NCBI RefSeq assembly: GCF_040222955.1
Contig: NZ_JAVKCA010000020.1
Location: 232,396 to 296,395 of the forward strand
Length of the DNA stretch: 64,000 bases
DNA from: Marinoscillum sp040222955
GTDB lineage: Bacteria > Bacteroidota > Bacteroidia > Cytophagales > Cyclobacteriaceae
Direction of reading: 5' to 3'
The position numbers were made by a program, and so were the translations under genes. How positions within the stretch are numbered: the stretch's first letter is position 1; each line of letters begins with the position of its first letter. Shown in pieces: positions 43,730 through 52,075 of the stretch. Under the pieces are notes generated by a model, which did no database searches, had not been told where the DNA came from, and saw only the letters and a list, made by a program, of their open reading frames with translations.

Positions 43730-45077
43730 GCCTGGTAACCACGCTTTCTATCGAAAGCATCTCCTGGTTGCCGTCCCTCATGTTTTTGAAGCTATATTCT
43801 TTTTTAGCGATCTCATCTGTACCTACCACCAGCACGTAGGGGATGGCATTTTTGTCGGCATAGTTGAACTGCTTTTTGATTTTCGCAGTATCGGGGAAGA
43901 TTTCAGCCCTTATGCCGGCATATCTTAGCTGATTTAGTAACCCAATGCCATGCAGGAAGCATTCCTGGTCAAAGTGGGCAATGAGTACATCTGCTGATTT
44001 GGTCAGGCTCTCCGGGAAAAGATTCTTTTCTTCCAATACGTCATAGATCCTGTCCAAGCCAAAGGAAATACCCACTCCCGATATTCCCTCCAGACCAAAA
44101 ACACCTGTAAGGTTGTCATACCGGCCACCACCAGTGATACTTCCGATCTGCACGTCGGTAGCTTTCACTTCAAAGATAATCCCGGTATAGTAGGTAAGGC
44201 CCCTGGCAAGGCTCAAATCGAGTTCTATTTGAAGATTTTTTGTGCCTGTTCGGTCGAGGTAGTCAAAGTAGGAAAGCAACTCAGTGGTGCCTTTGTTTTC
44301 ACCTATGAGCTCCTTGAACAGCTCTATTTTGGTAGAGTTATTGGCACTCTGCTCAAACAGGTTAATCACAGCGCGAAGCTTTCCCTCATTTGCACCCAGG
44401 CTAAGGAGTTCTTCCTGTACTTTGTCGGCTCCTACTTTATCCAACTTGTCAATGGTGATACAAAAAGGCATTTCCTTGCCTGTCAGCCCCACATACCTGG
44501 CCAGTTCATTCAAAAGCTCCCTGTGATTGATTTTCAAGACAAACCCATCGTATTTCAGCGCTTTATATACATCATGGATGAGCAGGGTAAGTTCAGCTTC
44601 GTTCCAGAGAGAGTCTGAACCCACTATGTCGGCATCACACTGGTAAAACTCCCTGTATCGGCCCTTCTGTGGTCTGTCGGCGCGCCAAACAGGCTGTACC
44701 TGGAAGCGTTTGAATGGAAAAGTGATGTCATGCTGATTTTGTACCACGAATCTGGCGAAGGGAACAGTGAGGTCATACCTCAATCCCTTTTCGGAAATCA
44801 GATTGAGCATGTGCGCGCTGCCTTTAGCGTAATCCTCCGTGTTAGTTTTCTTAAGGTAGTCACCCGAGTTGAGGATCTTAAATAAGAGTTGATCACCCTC
44901 GTCTCCATACTTCCCAGTGAGCACAGAGAGTTGCTCCATCGCGGGTGTTTCTATCTGATTGAAGCCGTATTTCCCAAAGTTTTTCTTGATGATTTCTATG
45001 ATATATGACCTTCTTGCTGATTGAAGTGGTCCGAAATCGCGCGTTCCTTTGGGTATGGATGGTTTTGAAGTTGCCAT
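43695..45077 (-). CDS. hisS: Histidyl-tRNA synthetase
   Basis: A 460-residue class II synthetase. The opening SIPKGTRDFGPLQS is family-typical, motif 1 lies near FNQIETPAMEQ, motif 2 is FQVQPVWRADRPQKGRYREFYQCDAD, and motif 3 with GGRYDNLTG plus GISFGLDRIYDVL is complete; the histidine loop is LARGLTYYTGIIFE. The anticodon domain follows. It charges tRNA-His. An ATG at 45146 would add 23 residues; the ATG at 45077 matches the family start. Confidence 0.95.
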   Translation of the reverse strand: MATSKPSIPKGTRDFGPLQSARRSYIIEIIKKNFGKYGFNQIETPAMEQLSVLTGKYGDEGDQLLFKILNSGDYLKKTNTEDYAKGSAHMLNLISEKGLRYDLTVPFARFVVQNQHDITFPFKRFQVQPVWRADRPQKGRYREFYQCDADIVGSDSLWNEAELTLLIHDVYKALKYDGFVLKINHRELLNELARYVGLTGKEMPFCITIDKLDKVGADKVQEELLSLGANEGKLRAVINLFEQSANNSTKIELFKELIGENKGTTELLSYFDYLDRTGTKNLQIELDLSLARGLTYYTGIIFEVKATDVQIGSITGGGRYDNLTGVFGLEGISGVGISFGLDRIYDVLEEKNLFPESLTKSADVLIAHFDQECFLHGIGLLNQLRYAGIRAEIFPDTAKIKKQFNYADKNAIPYVLVVGTDEIAKKEYSFKNMRDGNQEMLSIESVVTRLDPKIQSGLPR

Positions 45078-45085
45078 AGATTTAT

Positions 45086-45117
45086 TTTGGACAAAACTAA
45101 CTAATCCTCTAAATTTG
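45086..45117 (+). promoter_or_regulatory. Bacteroidota promoter of the 45146 gene
   Basis: TTTG at 45086-45089 and TAAATTTG at 45110-45117 with a 20-bp spacer match the Bacteroidota consensus TTTG-N19-21-TAnnTTTG closely. The -7 box ends 28 bp before the ATG at 45146. On the opposite strand TAGTTTTG in the same stretch could serve hisS. Confidence 0.7.
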
Positions 45118-45145
45118 CACCTCGTTAAAAAGAAATGATCAGACA

Positions 45146-45460
45146 ATGGCCGTTACAAGATTAGAAAGAAAGGGTAAGAGAAATAAATCAAGAGCTAAAA
45201 ATCGCGTTAGCAAAATCAAGCAACTTAATGCTATGCCTACCATCAAGAATGTGGACATAGAAGAAATTAAGAAAAGCTTTGAGGCAGCTCCTAAGCCTGC
45301 TAAAAAGGCAGAAGCGAAAAAAGAAGAGGCTCCTGAAGTGAAAGCTGAAGCTCCTGTAAAAGAGAAGAAAGCTGCTGCACCTAAGGCTGAAGCAAAAGAG
45401 GCTAAGCCTAAGAAAGCTCCAGCGAAGAAAAAAGATACTGAGGATAAGAAAGAAGACTAA
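45146..45460 (+). CDS. Lysine/alanine-rich basic protein (histone-like tail)
   Basis: A 104-residue protein. The first 28 residues (MAVTRLERKGKRNKSRAKNR) are strongly basic and conserved-looking, then a short linker with AMPTIKNVDIEEIKKSFEAA, and a tail with repeated KAEAK and KAAAPK blocks, low complexity, as in histone H1-like proteins of bacteria. It should bind nucleic acid or ribosomes; the family is not certain. It has its own strong promoter and a strong terminator, so it is expressed independently, which fits an abundant nucleoid or ribosome-associated protein. Confidence 0.7.
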   Translation: MAVTRLERKGKRNKSRAKNRVSKIKQLNAMPTIKNVDIEEIKKSFEAAPKPAKKAEAKKEEAPEVKAEAPVKEKKAAAPKAEAKEAKPKKAPAKKKDTEDKKED

Positions 45461-45490
45461 TCGTCTGAAATTATCTATGTGATAAAGAAA

Positions 45491-45525
45491 TAGCCCGCTC
45501 CGATTTATCGGAGCGGGCTATTTTA
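45491..45525 (+). terminator. Terminator after the 45146 gene
   Basis: TAGCCCGCTCCGA / TCGGAGCGGGCTA stem with TTTA loop, then TTTTAT. The 3' end overlaps the stop of the convergent YdcF-like gene, so it serves both. Confidence 0.85.
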
Positions 45526-46332
45526 TATGTATCCCGTAAGGCGATAGGTCAAGAGCCCCACCCATTCCTTAATCAGGATATTCCAGTCTTCTAAGGACGC
45601 GTAGGAGGGCAGAATCCAAAACGGATTCCAATCACCCTGCTGACCCCTGAAATCTACCGCAAAAGGAATTACTAAGATTCCCTGCTTTTTGAAGCACCTG
45701 AGTGCCCGGGCCATGTGAGAAGCGGACGTGATCAAAAGCACTTTTTGCTCTTTCAGGTCGAGTGAGTCCAGTATTCTCGCGGTTTCTATTGCATTTTCAT
45801 AAGTGTTTCTGGAGTTGGCTTCCAGAATTATTTCCTGCGAATATGCTCCTGTGAGTGTTTGACTGTAGGTACCAAGGAAGTGAGCCTCGCGGAGTGTCTG
45901 ATCCATCAGGGAGCCTGATCCCCCTGATAGAATAAGCCTTTGCACAATGCCTTCCTTGTATAGAAGCAGAGCTTCATTGATCCGGTCAGCACTTCCATTG
46001 AAATGGTACTGGTCGGTAGGTTCCTTGCCCGTTTCCAGCATGCCACCAAGCACCACAGCCGTTTCCACATAGGGCAGCTGGTCTTTTGGAGTGGCAGCAT
46101 ATTCCCATTGCACCATCGCGTAGTTGCTGAGCATGGGATTCGTAAAGATCAGGAGCAGCAGGCAACTGGCCCAAAGTGCATATTTCTTCAGCTTATCTTT
46201 TCGAGAAAACACAGCAAAGATCAGGAGTGTGATGATCCAGCTAAGCGGACTGATCAGAAAGAAAAGTACTTTGGAGGCTATAAAAAACAAGGTTGTTATC
46301 TGCTTATGAACGCGATTATTCTCCTGAACCAA
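45523..46332 (-). CDS. YdcF/SanA/ElyC-family protein (DUF218)
   Basis: A 269-residue membrane protein with two N-terminal hydrophobic segments (SKVLFFLISPLSWIITLLIFA and ALWASCLLLLIFTNPML) and a DUF218 domain. The signature VETAVVLGGMLETG and LILSGGSGS, then LEANSRNTYENA and LLITSASHMARAL are intact. The family is linked to peptidoglycan precursor and envelope metabolism; activity unknown. The start codon overlaps the end of the ABCG gene by 37 bp, so it is probably translated as part of the same transcript. Confidence 0.85.
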   Translation of the reverse strand: MVQENNRVHKQITTLFFIASKVLFFLISPLSWIITLLIFAVFSRKDKLKKYALWASCLLLLIFTNPMLSNYAMVQWEYAATPKDQLPYVETAVVLGGMLETGKEPTDQYHFNGSADRINEALLLYKEGIVQRLILSGGSGSLMDQTLREAHFLGTYSQTLTGAYSQEIILEANSRNTYENAIETARILDSLDLKEQKVLLITSASHMARALRCFKKQGILVIPFAVDFRGQQGDWNPFWILPSYASLEDWNILIKEWVGLLTYRLTGYI

Positions 46333-49292
46333 TCAAAATACAAAGAGATAAACAGGCCTAAACTCATCATCCAAATGATAATGACATTGAAAGTGAGGGT
46401 ATCTATCCACAATCCACCAAAGTGCTTGGTGGGTTGGTAAAACTGTGCTCTGAAATCGAGGGCATGGTCTGGGAAAGCAGGGTCATTATAAATGGGATAT
46501 AGCTTTTGAACGTAATGGTTTTTATGCTCCAATATTCGATGCTCAGTGGTGATGTTTTTGACCATCACGCCTATGGCTACATTGGCATTTTCGTTTTTCA
46601 TTTTTTCAAATAGTGCCTGCTTTTCAGGTGTAGAGTTGAGTGCTGCCAAAAGCTCCTGCTTGCTTGTATTGGCATTTTTGTATTGCAGGTTGTAGTATTT
46701 GACCAACTTCTCTACGAAAATCATGGTTTCGTGAAAAAGAGATTCGCTCCACTGATCTACTGTGAGCTGATCCACTTCAGGAAACTTGTCATAGCCTATT
46801 TGGGAGAGCTCTTTTTTAAGTTCGTTTTGTATGGTTTTGAGCTGATATGCATATTGCTGTTTGTCGTCATCACCGGCTGCCCCCAGGTTGTGGTGGATTT
46901 GCTTGAGATCTTCTTCTATCCTGGGAAATAGATAAGCGGTCTTGAATTCCGATTGTGCCATGACTTTGTCGTCCTCATAGAAATTCTTTTCGTACTCATT
47001 CTCTTTAAACTGGTATACGGCCAAGGCCTCAAAGGCCCATCTGGATGCCATGATTTCTCCGATCATGGGTACCTTATCTTCGGTGGTGATCGCAGGATTG
47101 AGTTTGTCGAAATTGACCACTACGCCACTCAGAATAAGCTGTGGAATGACCAGCAAAGGGATCAGAATATATACGGTAATGGCTGATTTGAAGGCTGATG
47201 AGACATTGAGTCCCATGACATTGGCAAAGCAGGAGATGGAAAAGAGTACCAGCCAAAAGGGGAAAAACATCCCCTGTATTCCTAAAATCAAGTTACCAAT
47301 AAGGGTATAAGTCATTGTCTGAAAGGCGGAAATACCAAACAGAATGATGAGTTTAGAAACGAGATAGCTGGACCTGCTAAGGTTGAGGAAGGCTTCACGT
47401 TTCAGGATTTTCCGGTCTTTGATGATTTCTTCGGCACTGACCGTGAGTCCCATAAAAAGTGAGACTATCACGCTCATGAAGAAGAACACGGGAATGTTCA
47501 GGTTTTCTTTGAACTGATAATAGGAAGTGTCTTCGGGGAGATATCTCACAATAAAAGCAAGCAATAGGGCCAGTACGGGCGCTTCCAAAAGGTTGATGGC
47601 CAGGTACTGAGTGTTACTTAGCTTGGATTTAAAATCCCTGATGGAGAAAATTCTCAGTTGCTTGAATTTGTTAGGGATATCCAATGTTTTGTGTGGGATC
47701 ACAGGGGTTTCCTCTACCGGCGGGATCTTAATTCGCTCTTTGAAGTGTTGATACCACTGGTAGGGAGTTACTTTTCTTTCTTTGGTGAAATTCCCAAACT
47801 CATTAACTACCTTGGTTTCAATAATGTTGAAGATTTGCTCAGGGTTGGCGGCCTTTGATTGATCCACCATTTTCACTATGTCCTTGAAATAGGCTATGCC
47901 ATCAATGGGATTGCCATAGTAGACCTGGTATCCTCCAACATCCAACACAATCAGTTTGTCAAACATTTTGAAAATGTCCTCTGAAGGCTGGTGAATCACC
48001 ACAAAGATCATTTTTCCTTTCAGGGAAAGCTCTTTCAGCAAATCCATGATGTTCTCAGAGTCCCGGGAGGATAGCCCACTGGTGGGTTCATCTACAAAGA
48101 GCACAGAAGGCTCTCTAAGTAGCTCCAGGCCTATGTTCAGGCGCTTTCGCTGCCCTCCGGAAATGGTTTTGTCCAGCGGAGAGCCCACCCTGAGCTTACG
48201 TGTTTCGTACAGTCCCAGCGACTCAAGGGTTTTGTTGACTAAATGCTGTAACTCTTCTTCGGTGAGTTTTTTGAAACAAAGTTTGGCTGCATAATAGAGG
48301 TTGTCAAAGACCGACAGTTCCTCAATCAAAAGATCGTCCTGTGGCACGTATCCGATCACGCCCTCTATCTTGCGCTTGTTTTTGTGAATGTCTACGCCAT
48401 TAATCCTTACTGTTCCTTCAGCAGGATGTTCATTGCCATTGAGGACATTCAGCAGGGTAGACTTCCCTGCACCACTTCCTCCCATGAGGGCTATCAGTTT
48501 ACCTGATTCTTCTTCAATATTTATATTGCGAAGACCCACTTTCCCATTTTTAAACTTAAAAGTGACTTCCCTTGCCGCAAAGGTGAGGTGATGGTCTGTG
48601 GCGATAGATCTGAAACTATTGACTACTTCGCTATGGTATACTGGTTCGGCGTTTTCAAATTTGATCGAACTCCCAGTAGCAAAATTATATATGTGGTTGA
48701 TGCGCATGGGGCCTTCATTTAGGACCACAGGGCGCTCGCCGATGTACTTGGCCAGATAAATATCGATCTCTGGCACACTCAAAATCAGAATAAACCCATC
48801 CAGGCCAGGTCGAACCAGGCGCTTACATTTGTCAGGTATTTCATTGGTTCCATCATCTATGATCAATACATGTCTGGAACTGATCTTGCTTCGCTCCTGA
48901 AAAATCACAAAAGCTTTGATGAGATCGGTGATAGGTTTTGCAATATTAATGCTCTCAGAGATCAGGTACAGAAGCTCTCTTTCTCTGTTGGAAACTTTAC
49001 CATCTGCCGCGATCAGAATAATTAAATCAAGGACGATGATGATCTTCTGCTGAGCCGTTTGTTCTTTATTGATTTTGGCACAGATCTCCGCTATTTGAGC
49101 TTCCTCACTGCCTGAGTAATGCTGCTTTTTGGTTAATTCATCAAAGAAGAGTAAGTATTTTTTCGCACGTTCAGCCGTTAGTTTACTTGTCAGGAAGTTT
49201 TCAACGGAGGCTTTCTCAGCTGAGGTTACATCATCTTCTTTAGCTACAATAGCAAGGAGTTGGAGTATGGCATTGAGAATCTCTTCACTCAT
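46296..49292 (-). CDS. TerB-domain ABCG-type transporter
   Basis: A 998-residue fusion. Residues 1-130 are a TerB-like domain (LDLIILIAADGKVSNRERELL has the acidic metal motif). Residues 130-240 form a linker with strand-like sequence. An ABC ATPase follows: Walker A LMGGSGAGKSTLLNVLNG at 269-286 and signature SGGQRKRLNIGLELL near 378, with Walker B VLFVDEPTSG. The last third is an ABC2-type membrane domain with several helices and a large extra-membrane insert between them (about residues 770-930). The substrate is unknown. The order TerB-ATPase-membrane is unusual. Confidence 0.85.
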   Translation of the reverse strand: MSEEILNAILQLLAIVAKEDDVTSAEKASVENFLTSKLTAERAKKYLLFFDELTKKQHYSGSEEAQIAEICAKINKEQTAQQKIIIVLDLIILIAADGKVSNRERELLYLISESINIAKPITDLIKAFVIFQERSKISSRHVLIIDDGTNEIPDKCKRLVRPGLDGFILILSVPEIDIYLAKYIGERPVVLNEGPMRINHIYNFATGSSIKFENAEPVYHSEVVNSFRSIATDHHLTFAAREVTFKFKNGKVGLRNINIEEESGKLIALMGGSGAGKSTLLNVLNGNEHPAEGTVRINGVDIHKNKRKIEGVIGYVPQDDLLIEELSVFDNLYYAAKLCFKKLTEEELQHLVNKTLESLGLYETRKLRVGSPLDKTISGGQRKRLNIGLELLREPSVLFVDEPTSGLSSRDSENIMDLLKELSLKGKMIFVVIHQPSEDIFKMFDKLIVLDVGGYQVYYGNPIDGIAYFKDIVKMVDQSKAANPEQIFNIIETKVVNEFGNFTKERKVTPYQWYQHFKERIKIPPVEETPVIPHKTLDIPNKFKQLRIFSIRDFKSKLSNTQYLAINLLEAPVLALLLAFIVRYLPEDTSYYQFKENLNIPVFFFMSVIVSLFMGLTVSAEEIIKDRKILKREAFLNLSRSSYLVSKLIILFGISAFQTMTYTLIGNLILGIQGMFFPFWLVLFSISCFANVMGLNVSSAFKSAITVYILIPLLVIPQLILSGVVVNFDKLNPAITTEDKVPMIGEIMASRWAFEALAVYQFKENEYEKNFYEDDKVMAQSEFKTAYLFPRIEEDLKQIHHNLGAAGDDDKQQYAYQLKTIQNELKKELSQIGYDKFPEVDQLTVDQWSESLFHETMIFVEKLVKYYNLQYKNANTSKQELLAALNSTPEKQALFEKMKNENANVAIGVMVKNITTEHRILEHKNHYVQKLYPIYNDPAFPDHALDFRAQFYQPTKHFGGLWIDTLTFNVIIIWMMSLGLFISLYFDWFRRIIAFISR

Positions 49293-49326
49293 AGGGCGTG
49301 TGATTTGAAGGAATGCCTAAAAATAC

Positions 49327-49354
49327 AAAAAGCATTGGGATCCCAATGCTTTTT
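49327..49354 (-). terminator. Terminator after the 49385 lipoprotein gene
   Basis: Palindromic AAAAAGCATTGGGA / TCCCAATGCTTTTT stem with no real loop bases, so the hairpin closes with the central GGGATCCC turn; T-runs on both ends. On the minus strand it follows the 49385 stop by 30 bp. Confidence 0.75.
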
Positions 49355-49384
49355 CTTCAGGTTAGGTAATGTTTTTAGCTATTT

Positions 49385-50290
49385 TTAGAAAGCGACAATC
49401 TCTCTTCTTACTCTTTTCACTTCGGTAGTAATATCAATCAACATATCTTGAGTGAGAACGAAATTACCTTCATTTGAAGCGATTTTGGCCTGAATGTCCG
49501 CCAAATCACCGTCATACAGGATACGTAGAATACTCAGTTCGGTGATCATTTTGGCAATGGCATCATTCTGAGGCAGGTCCTTGAGCATGGCGATCACGTC
49601 CAACAATGGTTTCTTCTGATCCAGCACTACTTTTACCAAAGGCTCGAGGATAAGATTTCTGTTGGTCTCATCGAGTACATCCGTAGGGTAGGTCTCAATC
49701 ACTTTCACTGCAAGATAAAGACCTTCCAAAAAGCTACCAGTGAGGATGAGCGCGGCTACAGAGACTCTGTCAGAACTTTCAAGTCTGGTTTCTGCCTCTA
49801 CAATCGCACGGGTTAAAATTTTATTAAGAGAATCGGGATTATTAAGATTACCCTGAAATTCTTCCATGGTTTTCACATCAAATACTGAGGCGACCCCTAA
49901 GGTTTCTGCCAGCTTCTGACAAGCTTCCATGTATTGTCTGGACTCTGACACCTTCTCGTAAGAGAGCAGGTACCCCATGTCGGTTGCGTACACACCCAAA
50001 TTCAGACTGGCCTCATCTTCGTTCGTTTCATATTTGGAAAGGTTTTCCAGTCCATTGATAAGCGAACCATTAAAGTCTGAACCCGTGGCCTGTAGCATGT
50101 AAGGAACTTCAGTCGGGGAGGGTAGGTCATGAATGACCTTATCCAGGTCGGTGGATATTTTCTTCTCTGCTTCCTCAAAAGCGGCCTCCTTGGCAGATTT
50201 TTCGTTGGAACTGCCACCACAGCCTACCAGGGCCATAGTTAAAGCAAATCCGAAGAGTAAAGTGAAAGCGTATCGAATCGAAATTTTCAT
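49385..50290 (-). CDS. Helical lipoprotein, function unknown
   Basis: A 301-residue protein starting MKISIRYAFTLLFGFALTMA with lipobox LVGC. The mature part is helical, with repeated acidic Leu-rich helices (EEAEKKISTDLDKVIHDL, YMEACQKLAETLGVASVF, FLEGLYLAVKVIETYP). No family recognised; it could be an envelope-associated helical repeat protein. An upstream ATG at 50320 adds ten residues ahead of the signal and is not preferred. Monocistronic, with its own terminator. Confidence 0.7.
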   Translation of the reverse strand: MKISIRYAFTLLFGFALTMALVGCGGSSNEKSAKEAAFEEAEKKISTDLDKVIHDLPSPTEVPYMLQATGSDFNGSLINGLENLSKYETNEDEASLNLGVYATDMGYLLSYEKVSESRQYMEACQKLAETLGVASVFDVKTMEEFQGNLNNPDSLNKILTRAIVEAETRLESSDRVSVAALILTGSFLEGLYLAVKVIETYPTDVLDETNRNLILEPLVKVVLDQKKPLLDVIAMLKDLPQNDAIAKMITELSILRILYDGDLADIQAKIASNEGNFVLTQDMLIDITTEVKRVRREIVAF

Positions 50291-50401
50291 TTTTATGTCG
50301 GTTAGGTTATCAACATCCAATTTTAATGCTTTTTTGGCTTGGATTGAAATTTAGTGTAGATAATTTCGCCGAAGGATTTCACATCACCCTGGGATTACAA
50401 T

Positions 50402-50608
50402 ATGAAGGGACTAAGCTATAGTAGTTTAAGGGCAGGAAAGAAGTACTGGCTGGTGAATTACGGAGACAGGTATGAATTTGAAATCCTGGAGGTTTTATCC
50501 CCTCAGGATTTCAAACTTAAAGATGTCAACACCCTGGAATTATACCTGATGTCGGAGCTGACCAGGTATGGAATGGGTGACGACTTTGAGATCAGAGACC
50601 TAGGCTAG
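50402..50608 (+). CDS. Small protein of unknown function
   Basis: A 68-residue protein with alternating strand-like pieces: KYWLVNYGDRYEFEILEVL, then DFKLKDVNTLELYLMSELTRYG. This reads like a small beta-barrel domain of the kind seen in conserved Cytophagales proteins, but no family is certain. It converges on gltD with a 9-bp overlap. Confidence 0.6.
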   Translation: MKGLSYSSLRAGKKYWLVNYGDRYEFEILEVLSPQDFKLKDVNTLELYLMSELTRYGMGDDFEIRDLG

Positions 50609-52075
50609 CTGATAGAATGATTTTGATTTTGAGGGCAGTTTAGATGCACCTTCCAGAAATTCATCCACCGCCCGGGCAGCTTCTCTGCCTTCAGAGATGG
50701 CCCAAACAACGAGAGACTGACCTCTGCGCATATCTCCAGCTGTAAATACACCGCTCTTACTGGTGGCATAGTTCTCAGCCTTTACATTTCCTCTTTCGTC
50801 TAGCTCAAGTCCCAATTGCTCGATCATGCCCTCTTTCTGTGGGTGAACAAAGCCTGCAGCCAGAAGCGCCAGCTCACAGGGAATGACCCTGTCGGTACCC
50901 GGAACTTCTTCCATTCCATTCTTACCCCAATTGATGTCTACCAGTCTCAGGCCGGTAAGTTCTCCTTTGTCATTCCCAATAAATTCCTTGGTGAGAATGG
51001 CCCATGCCCGCTCACACCCTTCGTCATGGGAAGATGAAGTCTTCAGGGTCATTGGCCATTCAGGCCACGGGTTGAGCTGAGTTCTTGATTCCGGTGGCTT
51101 GGACAATAGTTCTATCTGAGTCACAGATTTGGCCTTGTGTCGGTTAGAGGTACCTACACAGTCAGAGCCGGTGTCACCGCCACCAATAACGATAACATTC
51201 TTGCCTGTAGCGAAAATGTCTGCTTTAGTATCCACTCCCTGATGGTTGACCAGGACATTATCCCGCTTGGAAACCCGCTTATTTTGCTGGCTCAGGAAAT
51301 CCATTGCAAAGTGAATGCCTTTCAGGCCGCGACCTGGGAGAGGTAAATCCCTGGGAACTGTAGAGCCTCCGCAAAGCACGATGGCATTGAATTTTTCTTC
51401 CAGTTCGTTCACCGGAATATTGACTCCAATATTGGCATTGGTTTTAAAAGTAATTCCTTCTTCTTCCATTACTTTCAACCGTCTGTCGATGGTCCATTTT
51501 TCCAGCTTGAAATCAGGAATGCCATATCGCAGGAGCCCTCCGATCTGATCTGCTCTTTCGAATACTGTCACATTGTGACCTGCCTGATTAAGCTGAGTGG
51601 CGGCCGCCAGTCCTGCTGGTCCGGAGCCTATTACCGCCACAGATTTCCCTGTTCTTGTTTTGGGAGGGTTGGCTTTTACCAGTCCTCTTTCAAAGGCCTC
51701 TTCCGCTATGGATTTCTCAATCAGCTCAATAGCCACAGGATCCTTGTTAATCCCCAAAACGCAGGAACCCTCGCATGGAGCAGGACAGATGCGTCCGGTG
51801 AATTCGGGAAAGTTATTTGTGGAAGAAAGAATCTTAAAGGCTGTTTCCCAATCTTTATTGAAAACAGCATCATTGAAGTCAGGGATATGATTGCCAAGGG
51901 GACAGCCATTGTGACAAAACGGAATCCCACAGTCCATACATCTGGCGGCCTGTTTATTGGTTTTTTCCTCTGCGAATGGTACGTAGATTTCTTCGTAATC
52001 TGCGACTCTGGCCTTAGGATCCCTTACTTCAGGAAGTTCTCTATTGTATTTTAAAAATCCGTCTACTGCTCCCAT
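50600..52075 (-). CDS. gltD: Glutamate synthase small subunit
   Basis: A 491-residue NADPH-dependent glutamate synthase beta subunit. The N-terminal Fe-S Cys cluster region is ARCMDCGIPFCHNGCPLGNHIPDF, with further Cys in FTGRICPAPCEGSCVLGI. FAD site VAVIGSGPAGLAAATQL and NADPH site NVIVIGGGDTGSDCVG are complete, and the final FTAGDMRRGQSLVVWAI closes the FAD domain. It passes electrons to GltB. It follows gltB with a 1-bp overlap, so the two form an operon. Confidence 0.95.
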   Translation of the reverse strand: MGAVDGFLKYNRELPEVRDPKARVADYEEIYVPFAEEKTNKQAARCMDCGIPFCHNGCPLGNHIPDFNDAVFNKDWETAFKILSSTNNFPEFTGRICPAPCEGSCVLGINKDPVAIELIEKSIAEEAFERGLVKANPPKTRTGKSVAVIGSGPAGLAAATQLNQAGHNVTVFERADQIGGLLRYGIPDFKLEKWTIDRRLKVMEEEGITFKTNANIGVNIPVNELEEKFNAIVLCGGSTVPRDLPLPGRGLKGIHFAMDFLSQQNKRVSKRDNVLVNHQGVDTKADIFATGKNVIVIGGGDTGSDCVGTSNRHKAKSVTQIELLSKPPESRTQLNPWPEWPMTLKTSSSHDEGCERAWAILTKEFIGNDKGELTGLRLVDINWGKNGMEEVPGTDRVIPCELALLAAGFVHPQKEGMIEQLGLELDERGNVKAENYATSKSGVFTAGDMRRGQSLVVWAISEGREAARAVDEFLEGASKLPSKSKSFYQLA

